A stretch of DNA of 62,000 nucleotides from NCBI RefSeq assembly GCF_030272615.1, contig NC_081405.1, forward strand, positions 157,531,954 through 157,593,953. The letters are read 5' to 3'. The translations under genes and the position numbers were made by a program. This DNA is from Cryptomeria japonica. Its lineage: Eukaryota; Streptophyta; Pinopsida; Cupressales; Cupressaceae. Shown here one piece after another: positions 57,148 to 62,000 of the stretch (position 1 is the first letter of the stretch; each line of letters opens with the position of its first letter). Below the pieces are notes generated by a model. It was not told the origin of the DNA. It ran no database searches and saw nothing but the letters and a program-made list of their open reading frames with translations.

Positions 57148-59892
57148 ATGGCATTCGTTCATAGATTCGATCGTGTCCGCCGATTCCAGCGACCAGCCGA
57201 TGCAGGAGAGCCGGTAAGTACCCGAAAACCTCCTCGTACTTTCACGCATTTCAAGTTTTGTCATTAATGCATGTTTAGGAGCAATAAATGCGCTAGAAAT
57301 AGGGTAGTTTAAAAGTGCAAAAACGCGCAACCGCGTCTGTGTCAGCGCCAGGCGCGTCTGTGTCCAACAGGCGCGTCTGTGTCGGGTCCAGGCGCGTCTG
57401 TGCCTGGAACCGCGTTTGTGTTGAATGCGGACGCGTTTGTGTTTAGAAAGCGCGTCTGTGTTGCAGAGGCGCGTTTGTGCAGTCTATAAGCGCGTTTATG
57501 AGTTAAAAGCGCGTTTGTGTTGAAAAAGTGCGTTTATGTGTTTAAATGCATGGTTTTAGTCCTTTAGGTCAAATCGGCAGTTCTGTGATGAACATACGCT
57601 GTCGATTGGATAAGCTACTGAGAGGATACACTCAAGCAGGTCCTCTAGGAATACTAGGATAGATCAAGGCACTTTGTAATGAACAGGGAGCACCAGGATA
57701 AGCAGCACTTTGTGATGAACAGGGAGTGCGAATGTGAGTGACACTTTGTGATGAACAGGGAATGTCACACACGTAGTACTTTGTGATGAACAGTGAGCAC
57801 TACTAGGATAAATAGCAACACTTTGTGATGAACAGTGAGTGTCACTAGGGTAGATAGCCATATGCATTTGGGTAGCGAGTAGCATTTTGTGATAAACAGT
57901 GAATGCCACAATAACTGACAAGATTGATTTGCTTGACTGCAGGAGTATTTGCCGATGTTGGAGTCACGGGAGAGATTCCCATCGACTCAGAGACTGCGTC
58001 CAGAGTTGTCCATCCAGGACATGATTTCCATTGAGGAGATGGGTCTCACATATATGCTCTATGTGCCTGAGTTTCGGGCAAACATGGGGTTGCTGACTGC
58101 ATTGGCCGAGAGATGGCACTCAGAGACATGCACGTTTCACCTGCCGATGGGTGAGATGACAGTGACACTAGAGGATGTCTACAGGATACTACATGTTCCC
58201 ATTGATGGAGAGTTGATCCCCTACGACCGTGACGGTGACAGGGAGGCCTTGAGACGGGTTTTTCAGGATCCTGAGTTGGAGATGAGAGCAGGGCATGTAG
58301 CCTGGGACACCATGACTGCCACAGGATTGGCATTGCCGGCAGTTATTGGGGGAGTTATCAGTGGATACCTGTGTCCAGACAGGGCCACACGAGGATTGGC
58401 AGTGGGCTGGGGAGGGGCCTTGGAGACGCTGATGGCAGAGCACACTAGGTATGCATGGGGGCCATGTGTCCTAGCACATTTGTACTATGAGCTGCATCAG
58501 TTTGTATACCACGGATCAGTGGGGCTGGGCTGCGGTGTGACTCTATTGCAGGTGTGGGCCTATGAGCACCTTCCAGTGACGAGGCCGATTCATTTCAGAG
58601 GCAGAGGACAGGGACAGAGTTTTGTTCATTTGTATGCCATGATCACATCCCAGCCTCGGATTGGGAGATTGGAGCACTGGAGGAGAGTCATTGATGACAT
58701 GGATATGGTGATCTGGAGGCCGTACCTGGGGTGCGAGGAGTGGGGTGATGACGCACTGGAGCTACCCTACACCTTCCGGAGCAGGTACCTGATTGGGCGG
58801 ACGCCCTATATATTAGAGAGACAGCTGGTGGATAGGGTATGCAGGCAGTATGGCCGGATTCAGAGGATGCCCCGAGGCTCGGGTATGTATGCCCGTACTG
58901 TTAGAGATCAGGTGCAGTTTGGCCCACTGCTATCTTATGATCAGGCAGTGATGCAGCTAGCAGAGATGATGCCGATGCCATGGGACATGTGGCCAGAGGT
59001 AGATGATGCAGGGATGGACGCAGAGTACTCTGCGTACTGGGCAGAGCATCCATTTCCGAGGTTGACAGATCCGGCAGAGCCAGTGGATGGAGAGGGTGGA
59101 GGAGATGATGATGAGGGAGGAGGGGATGCAGGTAGGGGCCGGCGGAGACGGAGGGGAGTGGTGGGAGAGAGACGGGTAGCACCTCGGAGGGAGGGAGGTC
59201 AGGAGAGAGCAGCTCCAGTGGTGAGAGGACGGGGTGGACTGCCCCTACAGGTGCCAGCAGCACAGGGTCCCAGAGAGGGACAGAGACAGGTGCAGCCAGA
59301 GGGACAGAGACAGGTACAGCCACAGGTACCTATACAGGCACAGGGACAGGTGCAGGCAGAGGCACAGGGACAGGCACCTGTAGAGGAGGAGCCACAGGCA
59401 GGGGCGGAGAGCGGAGACTCCGAGGAGGATGAGGTGGTGAGGCTGCGGGAGATCTGCCAGGGCCAGGCAGATGAGATTGAGGATTTGGTTCGAGAGAGGA
59501 ACCACCTCAGGATCAGGGTCCGAGACACAGAGCGGGAGAGGGATCAGGCCATCCAGAGATATACCGAGGCCGAGACAGCTCTGAGGGCAGGTAGGCGAGC
59601 AGCAGAGGATGCAGGGGCAGGCTACGCCTATGTTTTGCGAGCGGGAGAGGAGATCGCCTACTGGAGGGATCTATATTATGCAGCCGTGCCAGCGGAGCAG
59701 CGGGCTAGGAGCTTCCAGAGGTCGTCGCGCACAGCGACGGCTACGGGAGGGAGCCGCAGGAGACAGGCATCCAGCGGTGGGGTTATGGGGCCTCCACCAC
59801 CACCAGAGGGACAGGGGGATCCAGGGGCAGGGCCATCTACAGCTCAGACTCCGTCGAGGCGAGGTGGCTCCGAGGGAGGGAGTTCCTCATAG
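57148..59892 (+). CDS. Plant mobile domain (PMD) protein, two exons, antisense in E3
   Basis: Predicted join 57148-57213 and 57943-59892, 671 residues. Exon 1 has 22 codons; the ATG has G at -3 and +4. The donor CCG/GTAAGT and acceptor TTGACTGCAG/G join the frames exactly. A shorter alternative starts at the ATG at 57955. The PMD covers about residues 45-360: TFHLPMGEMTVTLEDVYRIL, HVPIDGE, YAWGPCVLAHLYYELHQ, VWAYEHLP are typical family blocks. After it come an acidic Gly/Asp stretch, a basic cluster GRGRRRRRG (possible nuclear signal), a Gln/Val/Pro-rich repeat (about 59245-59400), a predicted coiled coil (about 59410-59620) and a Pro/Ser-rich tail. Host PMD proteins such as Arabidopsis MAIN and MAIL1 act in the nucleus in gene and transposon silencing; this relative is transposon-borne. 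It is intact and far more GC-rich than its surroundings. Confidence 0.88.
57331..57542 (+). repeat. Array of GCGCGT motifs, 11 copies at ~20 bp spacing
   Basis: Consensus GGCGCGTCTGTGT, with copies near 57331, 57351, 57370, 57391, 57410, 57430, 57450, 57468, 57489, 57509 and 57529. Intervals are 18-21 bases; the spacers are not conserved. ACGCGT, CCGCGT and GCGCGT fit the CGCG box bound by plant CAMTA factors. The array lies in the predicted intron. Confidence 0.9.
57669..57903 (+). repeat. Second intron array, CACTTTGTGATGAACAG units
   Basis: Six copies of CACTTTGTGATGAACAGGGAG or near variants start near 57669, 57706, 57742, 57777, 57819 and 57883, with a partial copy near 57584. Spacing varies from 34 to 64 bases. 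Spacers share AGGATA and AGATAGC strings. The minus-strand frame 57664-57921 only reads through these repeats. Confidence 0.88.
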
Positions 59893-61376
59893 CTATAGTG
59901 GGCTCCCATTGTATCAGTAGATGTATCATTGTTGTATTGTAGACACCTGCGGGTGATTCTTTTGTAGCCATATGATTCTTTTGACATCATTGTATTATGA
60001 CACATTTGATTGATTATATATATGAGATGATTCATCTTTTGCGGCAGCTATATGCATGTGTACCTTGTGTGATGAGATGTTCTTATGTGATGCATGTTTT
60101 ATGATATGGATGCTTATATGATGCAAGGCCATATATTTTTGTTCTTTTATGTTGTATATGTGATGCATGATGCAAATGAAAATGTATGTGATGCAAATGA
60201 TTATTTATATAATGAAAATGTGAGATGTGCTAACATGTGTTGTATGCAGGATGTGATGCCATTATAATATCTATATGTATGAAATGCTTATATGTGGTGA
60301 TGCAGGTGCAACTATATGAAATGCACATGTTTTTGGTGTGTCATTATACTCAGTCATGTGATAGCGGGCTACGCGGACTCGAGAAGGACAATGGAAGTCA
60401 ATCAAGAAAGGGGGATGGAAGACAGAAGATATGAACGTGAAAGAGCTTCTTGTGCGTTATCATCATTGAGCTTTATTATGGCAGAATAGGTTATGACAAT
60501 CGAGGCATATATTCGGCCCAGAAAGTCATTGTACCTGTTTGCATGGAGATAAGACAGTCACAAACAAGGAATGCCCCAGTTCACACTAGACTCACAGTGT
60601 CCTCATATCCTTGGACAAGTCATAGTATTACTAAAAGACAATCCACAGACAGCAAATGCAAATAAGTGACGATACCCCATCCTCGCCTTTCTAGTCAAAG
60701 ACATCCTGGAGATAGAATCTCTAGTCAAAGACATCCCGGAAAAGCTAAAAGACATGTCACCAAAAAGATAAAACCAAAAGAAAACCAAGACTCGACACCC
60801 ACATCCACTGTAGTCCTCAAGTTTGTGTCTCTTGTCACTTGTTTAAGTCAAATTTTGATTGTGGTCACAATGTTCACTTTCACAAAAAGGATAGATAGCA
60901 CTGAACCATATGTTGTCTGAGTCTGTTAAAAGATTTGATTTTGTTGAAGCCCATTGTTGCTGCTGTGTCTCCTTGGAAACTGACTGAATCCATGAAACTG
61001 ATACCTTATTGTGGAGAAGATGGAACTTTATTGCGGATCTGCGATGCAAAATGTTGCTTTATTGCGAATTGTGCGCGGATAGACTGAAGAGAGCTGAAAG
61101 AAACTGTACTCCTCGAAACATGTGATGTTCTCAGTTCCACACCCATTACTAGACACAGGAATTGGCCGTAGTCACAGATAGGATCTGATTTATTATGGAT
61201 GGAAAGAAAGTGAAAAGGGAGGGTTTATTACGAATGGCTAACCAATCTTGGGTAGATCAATAACAAGCCATGATGGGAATGGGTAAGTTTATTGTGAGTG
61301 AATTGGTCGTGATTGTGTGCGAAGTGAAAGAATGAAAGGGAATCCTGAAAGAGGGAGGAGCAAAGTCCCTACGCAT
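59893..61376 (-). other. E3 non-coding region between pol and the antisense gene
   Basis: 3' UTR of E3 and, on the other strand, the 3' flank of the PMD gene. 60050-60330 is rich in ATGTGATGCA-like repeats. AACTGGGGCATTCC (minus, near 60570) is a PPT-like run. Short frames on both strands have no support. Confidence 0.55.
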
Positions 61377-61529
61377 GGCGCTGGTGACCCAGTTTTCACC
61401 ATGGTACTTGCCCAGGGCGCCACCGAAGTGGTTTTCACCGTTGGACGAAATTATTTCTCTTTACTTTCTTGGATTTTGCAATTTTTTTTGTTGTCACAAG
61501 GCGCCTGTTTGCCAGGTTTTCACCAAGTA
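61377..61529 (-). repeat. Post-pol conserved motif in E3, three copies
   Basis: On the minus strand GGTGAAAACC (or AACT) lies at 61515-61524, 61430-61439 and 61391-61400. Each is followed 14-15 bases later by GCGCC: after TGGCAAACAG, ACTTCGGTG and GGGTCACCA. The block GGTGGCGCC, GGGCAAGTACCAT, GGTGAAAAC matches the E2 order. Confidence 0.75.
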
Positions 61530-61620
61530 ACAATTTTTTTGTTTTTATAATTTTTTTTTGTATTTTTGAATTTTTTTGATTTTTTTATTTTATTTTTGCA
61601 TTAGGATACTCAAAAAGAGC

Positions 61621-62000
61621 TTATGTGTAGAACCTGCGAAGGTGCATGCTATTGATAGGGTCCTCCAAAGATTCACCTTCTGTAGTTGAGAGCTGATATG
61701 CCCCAGATCCATATGCTGCTGTGATGATGTAAGGACCAAGCCAGTTGGGTTCAAATTTGCCCTTCTTTTCTCTATCTTGCTGATTCTTGGGGTTCTCTCT
61801 GAGGACTAAGTCACCTACCTCAAATGTGCGAGGCTTGACCTTGTGATTGTAACTGCGACTCATTCGTTGTTGGTAAGCCTTGAGATGATTAAAAGCAGTG
61901 TGTCGTCGTTCCTCCAACAGTTCTAGTTCTTGTAAGCGAGAGACCCTGTAGTCTTCATCGTTGATTATGTTTCTCAAGGAGACCCGTAAAGAAGGTAACT
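61621..62000 (-). CDS. pol: E3 integrase C-terminal end, cut by the window edge
   Basis: The frame is open from the right edge to a stop at 61621-61623 (minus strand). It encodes the C-terminal integrase domain: LRVSL at the edge, AYQQRMSRSYNHKV, FEVGDLVLRENPKNQ, EPNWLGPYIITAAYGSG, DPINSMHLRRFYT. Nearly every block matches the E2 integrase end (27990-28375). There is no stop in the visible part, so E3 may be better preserved than E1 and E2. The domain binds DNA ends and non-specific DNA during integration. Confidence 0.92.
   Translation of the reverse strand, partial: LPSLRVSLRNIINDEDYRVSRLQELELLEERRHTAFNHLKAYQQRMSRSYNHKVKPRTFEVGDLVLRENPKNQQDREKKGKFEPNWLGPYIITAAYGSGAYQLSTTEGESLEDPINSMHLRRFYT

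Larger units (their letters stand above)
57214..57942 (+). other. Predicted intron of the antisense PMD gene
   Basis: Starts GTAAGTACCC and ends TTGATTTGCTTGACTGCAG. Both ends are strong plant splice signals and removing the 729 bases keeps the frame. Two different repeat arrays lie inside it. Confidence 0.75.
56021..62000 (-). mobile_element. E3: 3' part of a Tat-type Ty3/gypsy element with an antisense PMD gene
   Basis: On the minus strand, from the right edge: the integrase C-terminus (61621-62000), a 1.7-kb non-coding part with the post-pol motif, a 2.8-kb segment occupied by a gene on the plus strand, a polypurine tract (56800-56813) and a 3' LTR. The integrase end is very like that of E2, so E3 is Tat-type. 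The layout fits Retand/Grande-like Tat elements, which are known to carry antisense frames between pol and the 3' LTR. The rest of E3 lies outside the window. Confidence 0.88.

Noticed and set aside
57331-57903. CRISPR-like array
   Set aside because: Units are too short or irregular, spacers are not of constant length, and the setting is a plant nuclear retrotransposon.
58046-59528. Several minus-strand open frames (60-140 codons) opposite the PMD gene
   Set aside because: They are shadows of a GC-rich coding strand with a strong codon pattern; low complexity, no domains, and they would have to overlap each other.

Overview
The window is plant nuclear DNA made almost entirely of transposable elements. 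It is AT-rich and gene-poor, and no ordinary host gene is supported anywhere. Very large Tat-type Ty3/gypsy elements with long non-coding leaders and 3' regions, a dual RNase H, non-coding Copia-like elements and long decayed tracts all point to a large seed-plant genome. A gymnosperm is my best guess, but that is inference.

Layout. 1-4615: decayed repeats (a 1-kb tandem duplication, a C-rich hairpin, a 121-bp duplication). 4616-14193: element E1, an old + strand Tat element (tRNA-Lys-like primer site) that has lost gag and most of the reverse transcriptase. 14194-16950: spacer with an LTR-like fragment on the minus strand. 16956-32225: element E2, a full-length + strand Tat element of 15,270 bp with a perfect 5-bp target duplication and a tRNA-Trp primer site. 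It carries gag, protease, G-patch, RT, RNase H, a second RNase H and integrase in one frame, disabled by eight stops and one frameshift. 32819-35984: element E6, a Copia-like non-coding LTR element. 35990-45436: unassigned AT-rich DNA with a Harbinger-like MITE. 45445-45739: a hAT-like MITE. 46013-55369: element E4, a minus-strand gag-only element, interrupted by E5 (48136-51047), a sibling of E6. 56021-62000: element E3, the 3' part of a minus-strand Tat element that runs off the right edge.

The most interesting locus is in E3. Between its pol gene and its 3' LTR, on the opposite strand, lies a complete plant mobile domain (PMD) gene with its own TATA-like box, a short first exon, an intron with strong splice signals, and a 650-codon second exon that joins in frame. 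The intron holds an array of GCGCGT-type motifs spaced about 20 bp apart. E1 and E2 carry arrays of the same design but different sequence (TCGTACGA and AGCGCT) in their sense leaders, each followed by a strong 3' splice-site-like sequence. The leader of E4 has a looser array of an AT palindrome. A second shared module, GGTGAAAACC followed 14-15 bases later by GCGCC or a variant, lies downstream of pol in E1, E2 and E3.

How the parts would work: LTR promoters drive genomic RNA, Gag packages it, pol copies and integrates it. E4, E5 and E6 lack pol and would need enzymes from relatives. The PMD gene would be transcribed against the genomic RNA of its own element, which suggests a regulatory link. 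Differences, copies and motif positions were counted by eye.
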